Shown here: positions 25,542 to 34,402 of the stretch, piece after piece | Numbering within the stretch: position 1 is the stretch's first letter | Layout of the letters: the number at the start of each line of letters is the position of its first letter | From: Geobacillus subterraneus | Lineage (GTDB): Bacteria > Bacillota > Bacilli > Bacillales > Anoxybacillaceae | Length of the DNA: 64,000 nt | Direction of reading: 5' to 3' | Assembly: GCF_001618685.1 (NCBI RefSeq) | Contig: NZ_CP014342.1 | Location: forward strand, 558,001 to 622,000 | Position numbers and translations under genes: made by a program | Notes under the pieces: generated by a model | Told to the model about the DNA's origin: nothing | Databases searched by the model: none | Seen by the model: only the letters and a program-made list of their open reading frames with translations

Positions 25542-26463
25542 GCTGGCTGCCAAGGTGGTGTTGCGGACGGCCGGCGCGGCGCTGCTGTTCATTTTTGTCT
25601 GGCTGACATACCGCTATTTTGACATTCGGCTGCTGCTCCGGCATCTGGCGGAACTAGTCCGCCATCCGGCGGATCTAGCTGCGGCCGCTTTTGTGTATGG
25701 CATGTCATTTTGGCTGCGGGCATGGGCATGGAAGCAGTATGTCGGGAAACCGATCGCTTTCTCTGTCTATTGGCGTGCGGTGCTGCTCAGTTTGTTCATC
25801 AATCACCTTGCGCCGGTGAAAATCGGCGATGCGGCCCGCGTTGCTGTGCTCGCCCGCCAGCCTGGCGTTTCGGCCAGCGAGTCGGTCGAGTCAGTCGCGG
25901 TCATGCGGCTGCTGGACATGGCTGTGTTAGGCAGTTTCGCCGCCGCTGGGATGTATGTGTATATGCATCGAATTCCCGGTGTTCCGCTGTTGGCGGCGCT
26001 CGCTGCGGCCGGCCTCGTACTCGCTCTTGCTGTGTTTCGCCGCCCGCTCCGTATGGAACGGTTATGGCGGCGATGGCGGACGGTGTTTCGCAGCCGGCGC
26101 GGCGTGTTGATCGCCGCGGCGGTGGCGGCGAGCTGGCTGTGCGAGGCGGCGGTCATTGACATGATCGCTAAAGCGGTCGGCATGCCGCTTTCCTTTTGGC
26201 AGGCAGTATGGGTCAACAGCGCAACCGTCTCCGGTCAAATTGCCCAACTCACTCCTGGCGGAGCAGGAACGTATGAGGCGGTGATGGCGTTTGCGTTAAC
26301 TGCGCTGGGGGCGCCGGGGAGCGTGGCGTATACGGCGGCTGTGCTTACCCATGCGTTGAAATTCTTGTTTTCATACGCGGCCGGGGCCGTTGTGCTCGCG
26401 TTTTGGCGGTCCGACTGGCAGGCGGTGCGAAACGTATGGAGAAAGGAAAGGGAGAGGGTATGA
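25531..26463 (+). CDS. Flippase-like membrane protein (LPG synthase TM/UPF0104 family)
   Basis: A 310-residue protein with about eight membrane helices, of the lysylphosphatidylglycerol-synthase transmembrane (UPF0104/AglD-like) family, often found with glycosyltransferases and thought to move lipid-linked intermediates. Family motifs are INHLAPVKIGDAARVAVLAR near 90-109, VESVAVMRLLDMAVLG near 120-135, and the late GQIAQLTPGGAGTYEAVMAFALT near 232-254. The soluble MprF aminoacyl-transfer domain is absent. The start ATG overlaps the epimerase end, and the stop overlaps the next start (ATGA), so the cassette is translationally coupled. Confidence 0.83.
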   Translation: MSGKLAAKVVLRTAGAALLFIFVWLTYRYFDIRLLLRHLAELVRHPADLAAAAFVYGMSFWLRAWAWKQYVGKPIAFSVYWRAVLLSLFINHLAPVKIGDAARVAVLARQPGVSASESVESVAVMRLLDMAVLGSFAAAGMYVYMHRIPGVPLLAALAAAGLVLALAVFRRPLRMERLWRRWRTVFRSRRGVLIAAAVAASWLCEAAVIDMIAKAVGMPLSFWQAVWVNSATVSGQIAQLTPGGAGTYEAVMAFALTALGAPGSVAYTAAVLTHALKFLFSYAAGAVVLAFWRSDWQAVRNVWRKERERV

Positions 26464-27959
26464 AAGAAGCATCACGGTTTGAAAAAATCGCGGCGCGCTG
26501 CTGGAATTTGTTGAATGAAGGAAAACCGTTCACGCCGATTTTTGTTGCCGGAACGATGGCCATCTACCATGCTGCTGACCTCACTCAAGTTCATGCATCG
26601 GCTTGGCTGCTCGGCCTGGCAGCGGCGCTGCCGCTGTTTGTCGTCTACTATGTATACGATTACCCGCTGTTTTTGCGCAATTATTTATGGATTCCGTATA
26701 TGGCATTTCTCATCATTTGGTCGTTTGCCGACGCTGCCCTATTGCTGCTGGCGGCCGGGCTCTATTTTTTCTTCACCGTCTTTTTTTGGGGAACGCTGTA
26801 TTACCATTTGCGCATCGGCACGTCATGGTGGAATTTTACCCGCTTTTGGAAGCTGGTGCTAAAAAATAGCGATTCGACGAGCGGCAATGCTCAAGAACAG
26901 CTGCCGAAATGCTTCCTTCTTCTGTCCGTGTGGGAATACGCTGGGCGGCAGATCGAACAAGGGGCGTCTTTGGCGCCGCTGTACAGCTCGTTTTGGCTGT
27001 TTGCCGCCGGGGTGTGGCTGTTCTCGTGGGTGTTGCACCGGTATTTGTTCGATTGGAAACCGGATGTCATCCCGACGTATACCGACAACGTGCCCGTTCC
27101 GTCCGCGCCGGTCAATGATAAAGTATATGTCATCGTCATTGACGGCATGCGCAAAGATCGGTTTGAGGCGGCGAACGCCCCGTTTTTAAAACGGCTGCGC
27201 GCGCATGGAACGGAATTTGCACAAATGGAAACCGTTTATCCGGCGCGTACGGTCGTCTGCTTTACTTCGATGTTCACTGGCACGTACCCGTTTGAGCACG
27301 GCATCCGGTCGAATATGGTATGGAAGCTCGGGGTGAAAGTCGAGACGATTTTCGATTCACTCCGCAAAATCGGAAAAACAGGCCGCTTGCTCGGCATCGC
27401 CCATTTGGTTGATTCGTTCGGCGACGATGTGGAAACGGTGACGGCCGTCATGCCGAACGACCTCGCCGACCGTTATATCATCGAGCGGGCGAAACGCATC
27501 GTCGAGGAACAAAACCCGGACTTGCTTGTCGTACAGTTGATCGCCACCGATCAAACCGGCCATAGCCGCGGTGTGCTGTACGACGAGTATATCGAAAAAA
27601 TTGAAGAAGCCGACGCCTTGGTTGCCGAGTTTGTCGGCTGGCTTGAGAAACGCGGCGAGCTTGAGCGCGCGACATTGATCGTCTGCGCCGACCACGGCCA
27701 AGCGGACGGCATCGGCGGCCACGGCCATTTGGATGAGGGAGAACGGTACGTCCCGTTTTTTCTATACGGGCCGGCCATCGAACCGGGAAAACGGGTCGAC
27801 GAGAAAAAAAGCCTCGTCTCGCTCGCGCCGACGATCGCCTATTTGTTCGGCGCGCCGTATCCAAGCCATAGCCGCGGCCCGGTGTTAATTGAGGCGATAC
27901 GAAAGGAGGAGAGCGATGAAGAAGCAGCGCGTCATCGTCTTTTTGCCGGCGCACAATGA
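26460..27959 (+). CDS. Membrane-anchored alkaline phosphatase/phosphodiesterase-superfamily protein
   Basis: A 499-residue protein: about 215 N-terminal residues carry five or six membrane helices, and the C-terminal domain belongs to the type I phosphodiesterase/nucleotide pyrophosphatase group. Metal-site residues read VIDGMRKDRF (Asp228), the nucleophile Thr264 in YPARTVVCFTSMFTG, a further Asp/His region in VQLIATDQTGHSRG near 358-371, CADHGQADG (Asp411, His412) and GGHGHLDEG just after. The start is ATGA-coupled to the flippase-like gene behind GGGAGAGGGT. Expected to act outside the membrane on a phosphodiester or phospholipid-linked head group. The substrate is unknown; a phosphoglycan or phospholipid-head transferase is equally possible. 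Confidence 0.8.
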   Translation: MKEASRFEKIAARCWNLLNEGKPFTPIFVAGTMAIYHAADLTQVHASAWLLGLAAALPLFVVYYVYDYPLFLRNYLWIPYMAFLIIWSFADAALLLLAAGLYFFFTVFFWGTLYYHLRIGTSWWNFTRFWKLVLKNSDSTSGNAQEQLPKCFLLLSVWEYAGRQIEQGASLAPLYSSFWLFAAGVWLFSWVLHRYLFDWKPDVIPTYTDNVPVPSAPVNDKVYVIVIDGMRKDRFEAANAPFLKRLRAHGTEFAQMETVYPARTVVCFTSMFTGTYPFEHGIRSNMVWKLGVKVETIFDSLRKIGKTGRLLGIAHLVDSFGDDVETVTAVMPNDLADRYIIERAKRIVEEQNPDLLVVQLIATDQTGHSRGVLYDEYIEKIEEADALVAEFVGWLEKRGELERATLIVCADHGQADGIGGHGHLDEGERYVPFFLYGPAIEPGKRVDEKKSLVSLAPTIAYLFGAPYPSHSRGPVLIEAIRKEESDEEAARHRLFAGAQ

Positions 27960-28698
27960 AGAAGAAGCGATTGGCGACGTCATCCGCCGCATTCCGCGCC
28001 GCTTTCACCCGGATGTCGAAGTAAGCGTCCTTGTCATTGACGATGGATCGACGGACCGGACGGCTGAAGTAGCAAAAGAAGCAGGGGCCGATGACATTTG
28101 CCGTCTGCCGGAAAATCGCGGCCTCGGGGCGGCGGTGCGCCGCGGGCTTGAGGAATGCGTGCGCCGCGGCGCGGACGTCGGTGTCATGATTGACGCTGAC
28201 AATGAATATCCGCCGGAGCAAATTCCCGACATTTTGGATCCCATTTTTGCCGGCGAGGCCGATTATACGATTGGCTCGCGCTTCCTTGGCACGATTCGCG
28301 GCATGAAATGGCACCGCCGCCTCGGGAATTATTTGTTCACTCGGCTGCAGTCGCTGCTTCTTGACCAGCGCCTTTATGACGGACAGTCAGGCATGCGCGC
28401 CTTTTCGCGCCAGGCAATGGAGGAGGCGGAAATTATCCACGATTACAATTACGCCCAAGTGCTGACGCTCAACTTGGTGCGCAAAGGGTTTCGACTAAAG
28501 GAAGTGCCGATCCGCTACCAAGTGCGGACGACCGGCCGCTCGTTCATCAAATTTACCGCCTACATGACCGCCGTTATTCCGGCGATATGGAAAGAAATGC
28601 GCCGCCCGGTCGCCAAAGTCGCTATCGACCGCGATTCCCGGAGCAGGTACGGCACTGTCCATAAGGCGGCTTCCCCTAGCCGCCAGCATGTTTTGTAA
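27916..28698 (+). CDS. Family 2 glycosyltransferase (dolichol-phosphate-mannose-synthase-like)
   Basis: A 260-residue GT-A fold transferase. The N-terminus carries VIVFLPAHNEEEAIGDVIRRIP, then LVIDDGSTDRTAEVA near 37-51 and GLGAAVRRGLE near 68; the metal motif MIDADNEYPPEQI holds Asp93 and Asp95. DYTIGSRFLG near 116 and GQSGMRAFSR near 156 complete the DPM-like pattern. No C-terminal membrane pair follows, so it is probably soluble or peripheral and transfers a sugar to a polyprenyl phosphate. It starts 44 bases inside the phosphodiesterase gene behind AAAGGAGGAGAG. It is the last gene of the cassette, ending just ahead of the second Fur promoter. Confidence 0.88.
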   Translation: MKKQRVIVFLPAHNEEEAIGDVIRRIPRRFHPDVEVSVLVIDDGSTDRTAEVAKEAGADDICRLPENRGLGAAVRRGLEECVRRGADVGVMIDADNEYPPEQIPDILDPIFAGEADYTIGSRFLGTIRGMKWHRRLGNYLFTRLQSLLLDQRLYDGQSGMRAFSRQAMEEAEIIHDYNYAQVLTLNLVRKGFRLKEVPIRYQVRTTGRSFIKFTAYMTAVIPAIWKEMRRPVAKVAIDRDSRSRYGTVHKAASPSRQHVL

Positions 28699-28704
28699 AT
28701 CGTA

Positions 28705-28733
28705 TTGACAGAGATTATGATAATCATTATCAT
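28705..28733 (+). promoter_or_regulatory. Fur-regulated promoter of the FTR1 unit
   Basis: TTGACA (28705-28710), 17 bp and TATCAT (28728-28733). GATTATGATAATCATTATC (28713-28731) matches the 19-bp Fur consensus at 18 positions and occupies the spacer and -10, giving strong iron repression. Confidence 0.9.
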
Positions 28734-28760
28734 TAATCTTAACAGAAGGGAGAGGAAAAA

Positions 28761-29522
28761 ATGAGAATGTTCCGCCTCTTTTTTTACATAGCAATGATCG
28801 TTATGATCCATCTCATTCCGATTAAAGCGTTTGCCTACTCGTACGGAAATCCGAATGAAGAAGCGGTCGCCGAAGCTTACAAGCAGATGAAGGAAAAACT
28901 GAACGAACAGCCGCCGAATTTTGCCGCGGCTAAAGAAATTTTTGAAACGGTAAAAGAAGAAATCGACATGCATATGGGGCCCGAGCCGGCAAAAGAGGTG
29001 CTTGGAGCCATCGAAGCCAAAGACCGTCAAGCGGTGACTGAAAATATGGAAGAAATTTTAGTGCTCAATATCGCCCGCCGCTTAGACAATATTGAGAAAA
29101 ACTTTGACCAGTATGATACGAGCAAGCGGCTGTTGGCGAAGGCGTTTGCGACGTATGAGGCGCTGTCGCCGATCATTCAAGGAAAAGACACGGCGCTTGA
29201 CAAGCAGCTGCGCACGGAGTTTGACAACGCATTGCAGTCGCTTGGCAACCCGGGGCTGTTCGGCGTCGGGGAGAAAAAATCGGACATCAATGCGTTTAAA
29301 CAAAGCAAAGAGACGATTTTAACGGCGCTGCAGAAGCAATTCGGTTTGAAAAGCTTAGAAGTTGGCCATTTTTCGGAAAGCGCCACGGAAAAACCGGATG
29401 AAGTGAGAAAAAAGGAATGGACCGACTTGTCAGAATTGAAAAACTGGATTCCTCTCATTGTGATCGTTGCGATCATCATTGGCGCTGTCTTGATTTATGT
29501 ACGGCGTCGGAAACGGACTTAG
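28761..29522 (+). CDS. Fur-regulated membrane-anchored protein, FTR1 partner
   Basis: A 253-residue protein with a signal peptide (about 1-25, ending AFA), an extracytoplasmic helical domain (about 26-225) and one C-terminal membrane helix (about 229-247) followed by a basic RRRKRT tail. The segment at 126-157 (LAKAFATYEALSPIIQGKDT and on) aligns with residues 172-202 of the three-repeat lipoprotein at 23181, so the two share a repeat unit; the segment at 57-115 looks like a more diverged copy. It is rich in Glu and Asp. It lies directly behind a Fur promoter and 27 bases before the FTR1 gene, so it is probably the iron-presenting subunit. I do not recognise a named family. Confidence 0.75.
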   Translation: MRMFRLFFYIAMIVMIHLIPIKAFAYSYGNPNEEAVAEAYKQMKEKLNEQPPNFAAAKEIFETVKEEIDMHMGPEPAKEVLGAIEAKDRQAVTENMEEILVLNIARRLDNIEKNFDQYDTSKRLLAKAFATYEALSPIIQGKDTALDKQLRTEFDNALQSLGNPGLFGVGEKKSDINAFKQSKETILTALQKQFGLKSLEVGHFSESATEKPDEVRKKEWTDLSELKNWIPLIVIVAIIIGAVLIYVRRRKRT

Positions 29523-29549
29523 TCTACTTGTGAAGGGGGAGGCGGGGGC

Positions 29550-30473
29550 ATGGAAGTTCAAGCGCTGCTCATTACGTTTCGCGAAGCGCTCGAGGCATTG
29601 CTTATTATCGGGATTATTACGTCATATTTGAAACGGGTGAACCATCGCGAGTATACGAAATACGTATGGCTTGGCGCCGCCTTGGCGGTGGCCGCCAGCG
29701 TCGGTGTCGCTATTTTGTTTCAAGTCGTGTTGACCGGCTTCGCTGCGATGGCAAGTGAAATCTACTTGAAAATCGGCATTATGCTCGTCTCGACGCTGCT
29801 GTTGACGCAAATGGTGTTTTGGATGGCTGAGCATAGCCAGCACATAAAAAAAAGCGTCGAAGGGAAAATGGATCAGTTCATCACAGCCGGCAATGTCGTC
29901 GGGATGGTCATCCATTCGTTTTTAGTCGTGTTGCGCGAAGGGGTGGAAACCGTCTTTTTCTTCGCCGCCATCACACACGGCAACATCGGCGCGGCGCTGC
30001 AAGGCTGGGGAGCCGCGACAGGCATGGCCATCGCCGCCTTGGTCAGCTACTTCTTCTTTAAGGGAACGATGCGCATCCCGCTCAAGACATTCTTTAAGGT
30101 GACCGGCGCTTTTATCGTCCTCATTGCTGCCGGGTTGCTCGTGCAAGCCATTTCCATGATGCAAGACATCGGTCTGATCGGCAGCGTCATGCCACATGTG
30201 TACGATTTGACTTGGCTGCTTCCGGAACACCCGATCGATTATGAGCATTATTTGCGCGACCACGGTGTGGCCCCCATCTTCTCCGGTGAAGTCGGCGTCT
30301 TTTTAAAAGCGCTGTTCGGCTACTCGTCGATGCCGTCGCTTGAGGAAATGATCGCCTATATCGGCTACTTTGTCGTCATTTACTTGCTCGTGACGAGCCG
30401 CCAAGGCCAAAAGAACAGCAAAGAGCACCCGTCGGCCGCGGCGCTTAAGGAAAAGACGAAAGGCATTCTGTAA
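29550..30473 (+). CDS. FTR1-family high-affinity iron permease (EfeU-like)
   Basis: A seven-helix permease of the oxidase-dependent iron transporter family, 307 residues. Both iron-binding R-E-x-x-E motifs are present: R11-E-A-L-E15 in the first helix and R129-E-G-V-E133 in the fourth. A short GMVIHSFLVVLREG context surrounds the second. A 40-residue outside loop near 215-260 (LLPEHPIDYEHYLRDHG) precedes the last helix, FVVIYLLVTSRQG. The start ATG follows GAAGGGGGAGGCGG. No DyP peroxidase (EfeB) or multicopper oxidase lies nearby, so any oxidation step must come from elsewhere or the partners must differ from EfeUOB. A terminator follows. Confidence 0.93.
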   Translation: MEVQALLITFREALEALLIIGIITSYLKRVNHREYTKYVWLGAALAVAASVGVAILFQVVLTGFAAMASEIYLKIGIMLVSTLLLTQMVFWMAEHSQHIKKSVEGKMDQFITAGNVVGMVIHSFLVVLREGVETVFFFAAITHGNIGAALQGWGAATGMAIAALVSYFFFKGTMRIPLKTFFKVTGAFIVLIAAGLLVQAISMMQDIGLIGSVMPHVYDLTWLLPEHPIDYEHYLRDHGVAPIFSGEVGVFLKALFGYSSMPSLEEMIAYIGYFVVIYLLVTSRQGQKNSKEHPSAAALKEKTKGIL

Positions 30474-30476
30474 AGG

Positions 30477-30505
30477 TACAAGGCGCTGCGCCTTGTATTT
30501 TTTCT
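30477..30505 (+). terminator. Intrinsic terminator after the FTR1 gene
   Basis: TACAAGGCG pairs perfectly with CGCCTTGTA across a CTG loop, then TTTTTTTCTTT. Confidence 0.92.
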
Positions 30506-30519
30506 TTGGAGGGAATCTC

Positions 30520-31956
30520 GTGAAACGACTGCTGCACGACCGGCTTTGGCTTTGTTTCAGCATCGGGCTGGCCGCCGTTTTGGCCGGCGCCGCGTTGTAT
30601 TGGGCAAGCCCGTATGCGGCCACATGGGATGAAGTCGATTTTGCGCTGGCGCTTGAGCGCTACGACTTGTTAGGCATGCAGCCGCATTTTCCCGGCTATC
30701 CGTATTTCATTTTAGGCGGCATGGCCGTTCACACGGCCATCGCCAATCCGGCTAAGGCGCTTTCCGTGTTGAATGTTCTCGTTCTCTTGTCCGCCGTTTT
30801 TCCGCTCGTTTGGCTGCTGCGCCGGAACGTTTCGCTCCCGGCGGCGCTGCTCGCCGCTTTGGCCGTGCTCTCTTCAAGCTATGTGCTCCTCGCCGCCGCC
30901 CGGCCGATGTCTGACGGCGCGGCGCTCGGCGTGCTCTGGTGGTACATGTGGGCGGTGGAGCGGGCGCACCGACAGACGACATGGAAGGCGCAGCTGTTGC
31001 CGGCCGCTTTATTCAGCGTGCTGATGGGAGTGCGCCTGTCGTATGCTCCATTCGGCGCCGCGCTGTTGTTCCTTTGGTATGAAGACTGGAGCACGCACCG
31101 CCGCTTGGGCCGGGTGGCGGCCTCCGTTTTGGTGGCTGCGTTGTTTCAATTCATTTGGGTGGCAGCGGTGGCGCGCACGGAGGGCGGTCTTTTCCCGTTT
31201 TTCAAGCTCGGCTGGGCGTTTGTCCACGGCCATTTCAGCGATTGGGGCGGAACAGCGGCAGCGAGTCCGCTTCCGTTTTCCGAGCGGGTGCAACGGTTTT
31301 TGATCGACAACTTTTTTTGGACCGGCATCGCCTGCCAAAACGCTTGGCTGCTCGCTGCCTATGCGGCAATCGGCGCCATCGCCTGGCGCGCCGGGCGGTT
31401 TCGGCCGCCGCGCGCACTTGTCGTTTCCGCCCTGCTGTACGCCGTTTGGGCGCTATTGGCGCAAAACATTGAAAAACCGCGCCACCTTCTTCCGTTGATC
31501 CATTTTGCCCTGTTTTATGTGTGGGGCCGCTTTTTGGCTGTGCCGAGGGGATGGGGATTAGCGCTGGCGGCAGCGGTCGTGCTGCTGCAGGCGGCCGTCG
31601 GCATCGGGCAGCTGCGCGAGCAAGCGGCGACGCCGCCGGCTGTATACCAGTTGGCGGACGAGTTGCGTGACAAACCGCCGTCGTTTGTGGTATATACGTG
31701 GGAAGAAACGCGCGTGTTCGACTATTTGCATGTGCCGTTTCCGCATAAAGATGTGTTCCGTTTTTCCTTCTTTTTGCAAGACAAAGAAAACTACCGCCAT
31801 GCTACAATTTATATGACCAATCATGTTGTTGACGGGTTTCGCGCCCAAGGAGTCGATGTTTCCCGCCATGTGCGCAAAGTGAAAACATATCGTTCCAGTC
31901 TGCTTGCCGATCCGGTGTACGGAACGATTACGCTGTACGAATGGGTCGGGGAATAG
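30520..31956 (+). CDS. Polytopic membrane glycosyltransferase (GT39/ArnT-like)
   Basis: A 478-residue membrane protein with ten or more hydrophobic helices and a short C-terminal extracytoplasmic domain (about 380-478). The first outside loop carries ATWDEVDFALALERYDLLG (about 36-54), the Asp-Glu pair typical of GT-C enzymes that use polyprenyl-phosphate sugars, and PHFPGYPYF follows. GTG 30520 is taken as the start because GGAGGGAATCTC precedes it. It lies 46 bases after the FTR1 stop but is separated by a terminator, so it relies on read-through or an unseen promoter. It may use the polyprenyl sugar made by the GT2 enzyme upstream. The acceptor is unknown. Confidence 0.75.
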   Translation: MKRLLHDRLWLCFSIGLAAVLAGAALYWASPYAATWDEVDFALALERYDLLGMQPHFPGYPYFILGGMAVHTAIANPAKALSVLNVLVLLSAVFPLVWLLRRNVSLPAALLAALAVLSSSYVLLAAARPMSDGAALGVLWWYMWAVERAHRQTTWKAQLLPAALFSVLMGVRLSYAPFGAALLFLWYEDWSTHRRLGRVAASVLVAALFQFIWVAAVARTEGGLFPFFKLGWAFVHGHFSDWGGTAAASPLPFSERVQRFLIDNFFWTGIACQNAWLLAAYAAIGAIAWRAGRFRPPRALVVSALLYAVWALLAQNIEKPRHLLPLIHFALFYVWGRFLAVPRGWGLALAAAVVLLQAAVGIGQLREQAATPPAVYQLADELRDKPPSFVVYTWEETRVFDYLHVPFPHKDVFRFSFFLQDKENYRHATIYMTNHVVDGFRAQGVDVSRHVRKVKTYRSSLLADPVYGTITLYEWVGE

Positions 31957-31971
31957 GATGGAGTGATGGCC

Positions 31972-33744
31972 ATGAACGACCGGCTGAAGGAAAAGCTGTC
32001 CGTGCTCCCGGAACAGCCGGGCTGCTATTTAATGAAAGATAAACACGGAACGGTCATTTACGTCGGCAAGGCGAAGTCGCTAAAAGCGCGCGTCCGCTCG
32101 TATTTTACCGGGACGCATGACGGCAAAACGCAGCGGCTCGTCGAGGAAATCGCCGATTTTGAATATATCGTCACCTCGTCAAACGCCGAGGCGCTCATTT
32201 TGGAAATGAACTTGATTAAAAAGCATGATCCGAAATACAACGTCATGCTGAAAGATGATAAAAGCTATCCGTTTATTAAAATTACCGCCGAAACACATCC
32301 GCGCCTCTTGATCACCCGTAAAGTGAAAAAAGACGGCGGCAAATATTTCGGCCCGTATCCGAACGTGCAGGCGGCGAATGAGACGAAAAAGCTGCTCGAC
32401 CGTTTGTATCCGCTCCGCAAATGTTCGACGATGCCTTCGCGCGCCTGTTTGTATTACCATATGGGCCAATGCCTCGCCCCGTGCGTCAACCCGGTGTCGG
32501 ACGAACAAAATAAGGCGATGGTTGAACAAATCGTCCGCTTTTTAAACGGCGGCTATGAAGACGTAAAGCGGGAGTTGGCCGAGAAAATGCACGAGACGGC
32601 GGAAGCGCTCGAATTTGAGCGGGCGAAAGAATACCGCGACCAAATCGCGGCGATTGAGATGACGATGGAAAAGCAAAAAATGATGTTCAATGATTTCATC
32701 GACCGCGATGTATTCGGCTATGCGTACGACAAGGGCTGGATGTGCGTGCAAGTGTTTTTCCTCCGCCAAGGAAAGCTGATCGAGCGCGACGTGTCCATTT
32801 TTCCGCTTTACCAAGACCCGGATGAGGAAATGCTGACGTTTTTGGGCCAGTTTTATGCGAAAGCGCATCATTTGAAGCCGAAAGAAGTCGTCCTCCCGTC
32901 CGACATTGACGGGGAGCTTGCCCGTGAATTGCTCGGCGTAGCCGTCGTCCAGCCGAAAAAAGGGAAGAAAAAAGAGCTTGTGGAGCTGGCGAGCCAAAAC
33001 GCCGCCATTGCCTTGAAGGAACAGTTTTATTTCATTGAGCGCGATGAAGAGCGGACGATCAAAGCCATCGAGCGTCTCGGAGAGCGCCTCGGCATTCCAG
33101 CGCCGCGTCGCATCGAGGCGTTTGACAACTCGAACATTTACGGGGCCGATCCGGTCTCGGCGCTCGTCGTGTTCCTTGACGGCAAGCCAGCGAAAAAAGA
33201 ATACCGGAAATATAAGGTAAAAACAGTGGCGGGACCGAACGATTATGAAACGATGCGCGAAGTTGTGCGCCGCCGCTATACGCGCGTGTTGAAAGAAGGA
33301 TTGCCGCTTCCCGATTTGATCATCATCGACGGCGGTAAAGGCCACTTGTCGGCGGTGCGGGATGTATTGGAAAACGAGCTCGGCCTCGATGTGCCGCTGG
33401 CCGGGCTGGCGAAAGACGAAAAACACCGCACATCGGAGCTCATCGCCGGCGATCCGCCAGCCGTCGTGCCGCTTGACCGGCAAAGCCAAGAGTTTTATTT
33501 GCTGCAGCGCATTCAAGATGAAGTGCACCGGTTTGCGGTCACATTCCACCGTCAGACGCGGCAGAAGACGATGTTCCATTCCGTTCTCGATGACATCCCC
33601 GGTGTCGGAGCAAAACGGAAAAAGGCGCTATTAAACTATTTTGGCTCGGTGAAAAAGATGAAAGAAGCGACGATTGAAGAGTTGCAACAGGCGAACATCC
33701 CGCGGGCGGTGGCGGAGAAAATTTACGAGAAGCTGCATGAATAG
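31972..33744 (+). CDS. uvrC: Excinuclease ABC subunit C
   Basis: UvrC makes both incisions in nucleotide excision repair. The 590-residue protein has the GIY-YIG nuclease ([20 protein letters not shown], about 14-33), a UVR motif near 200-235 that binds UvrB, the RNase H-like endonuclease ([20 protein letters not shown] and [11 protein letters not shown], about 380-460), and C-terminal helix-hairpin-helices ([20 protein letters not shown], about 543-562). Three in-frame starts (GTG 31963, ATG 31966, ATG 31972) are possible; ATG 31972 fits the family and has GGATGGAGTGATG ahead. It lies 15 bases after the GT39-like gene. Confidence 0.97.
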   Translation: MNDRLKEKLSVLPEQPGCYLMKDKHGTVIYVGKAKSLKARVRSYFTGTHDGKTQRLVEEIADFEYIVTSSNAEALILEMNLIKKHDPKYNVMLKDDKSYPFIKITAETHPRLLITRKVKKDGGKYFGPYPNVQAANETKKLLDRLYPLRKCSTMPSRACLYYHMGQCLAPCVNPVSDEQNKAMVEQIVRFLNGGYEDVKRELAEKMHETAEALEFERAKEYRDQIAAIEMTMEKQKMMFNDFIDRDVFGYAYDKGWMCVQVFFLRQGKLIERDVSIFPLYQDPDEEMLTFLGQFYAKAHHLKPKEVVLPSDIDGELARELLGVAVVQPKKGKKKELVELASQNAAIALKEQFYFIERDEERTIKAIERLGERLGIPAPRRIEAFDNSNIYGADPVSALVVFLDGKPAKKEYRKYKVKTVAGPNDYETMREVVRRRYTRVLKEGLPLPDLIIIDGGKGHLSAVRDVLENELGLDVPLAGLAKDEKHRTSELIAGDPPAVVPLDRQSQEFYLLQRIQDEVHRFAVTFHRQTRQKTMFHSVLDDIPGVGAKRKKALLNYFGSVKKMKEATIEELQQANIPRAVAEKIYEKLHE

Positions 33745-33750
33745 CGGTTA

Positions 33751-33784
33751 AAAGGGCGTCCCGTAAGCGCGGGGCGCCCTTTGT
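33751..33784 (+). terminator. Terminator after uvrC
   Basis: AAAGGGCGTCCC pairs with GGGGCGCCCTTT (one G-U pair). The following T-run is short (TTTGTT). Confidence 0.7.
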
Positions 33785-33832
33785 TGCCCTTGCTGAGAAG
33801 TCATTGCTTCGACTATAGACGACTAGCGGTGA

Positions 33833-34285
33833 TCAATCAATGGTTTGTTTCCGGTCCCACTTCACTAAAATGCGCGCCTTGCCTGCCTGTTTTGCCGGCA
33901 ATTCGACCGCTTCGGTGACGAATCGTTTTTGCTGCTCAATTTGTTGGGCGAGAAACCCGGCTTCGAGCTGAAAGGTGCAGCTGTCGTATAAGGAAAGGCG
34001 GGCGGAGACAATCGGACCGGACAGCTCGATGTGCAGTTCATCTTTCCGCTCCTCGTCGGCCGACAGCGTCCCCCAGCCAGCCCGCTCAAAAAAGACGGCG
34101 ATGTCCTCCATTGTAGCGAGCGGATAGCGGCGCGCCAGCTGCTTGCCGGCCCAGTATAAAAGGGCGGCGCCATCTTTACCGAGCAGCTCGGGAAGAAGCG
34201 AATGGCGGAGCAGCTCAGCGCCAAATGCGGAAAGCGTGATCGATCCAAACGTTTCATACTGTTCCTCTAACCGTGGCTGTTTCAT
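33833..34285 (-). CDS. DUF2507-family protein (YslB-like)
   Basis: A 150-residue cytoplasmic protein of the DUF2507 family, counterpart of B. subtilis YslB, of unknown function. Recognisable segments are FGSITLSAFGAELLRHSLLPELLG near 12-35, ALLYWAGKQLARRYP near 40-54, and AVFFERAGWGTL near 63, the last resembling V4R-type small-molecule domains. Start ATG behind AGAGGGGAAGACG on the minus strand. It is convergent with uvrC and divergent from sdhC, as in Bacillus. No partner is suggested by context beyond the shared sdh promoter region. Confidence 0.85.
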   Translation of the reverse strand: MKQPRLEEQYETFGSITLSAFGAELLRHSLLPELLGKDGAALLYWAGKQLARRYPLATMEDIAVFFERAGWGTLSADEERKDELHIELSGPIVSARLSLYDSCTFQLEAGFLAQQIEQQKRFVTEAVELPAKQAGKARILVKWDRKQTID

Positions 34286-34372
34286 CGTCTTCCCCTCTTT
34301 CTATCCATTTCCTCATTATAGCTGAACTGCCGGCGGCGTGCACTCCCTTTCTTCAGAGAGGGAAAATATGAG

Positions 34373-34386
34373 AATGTTTGAACATT
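34373..34386. promoter_or_regulatory. Palindrome upstream of the sdh promoter
   Basis: AATGTTTGAACATT is a 6-2-6 perfect palindrome ending 16 bp before the -35 of sdhC. It could be an operator; no regulator was assigned. Confidence 0.35.
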
Positions 34387-34402
34387 TTGTGGCGATGTTT
34401 TC

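Noticed and set aside
24597-28698. Treating the glycan cassette and the iron genes as one operon
   Set aside because: A terminator closes the first iron gene and a strong separate promoter starts the second iron unit, so co-transcription is unlikely even if the function is linked.
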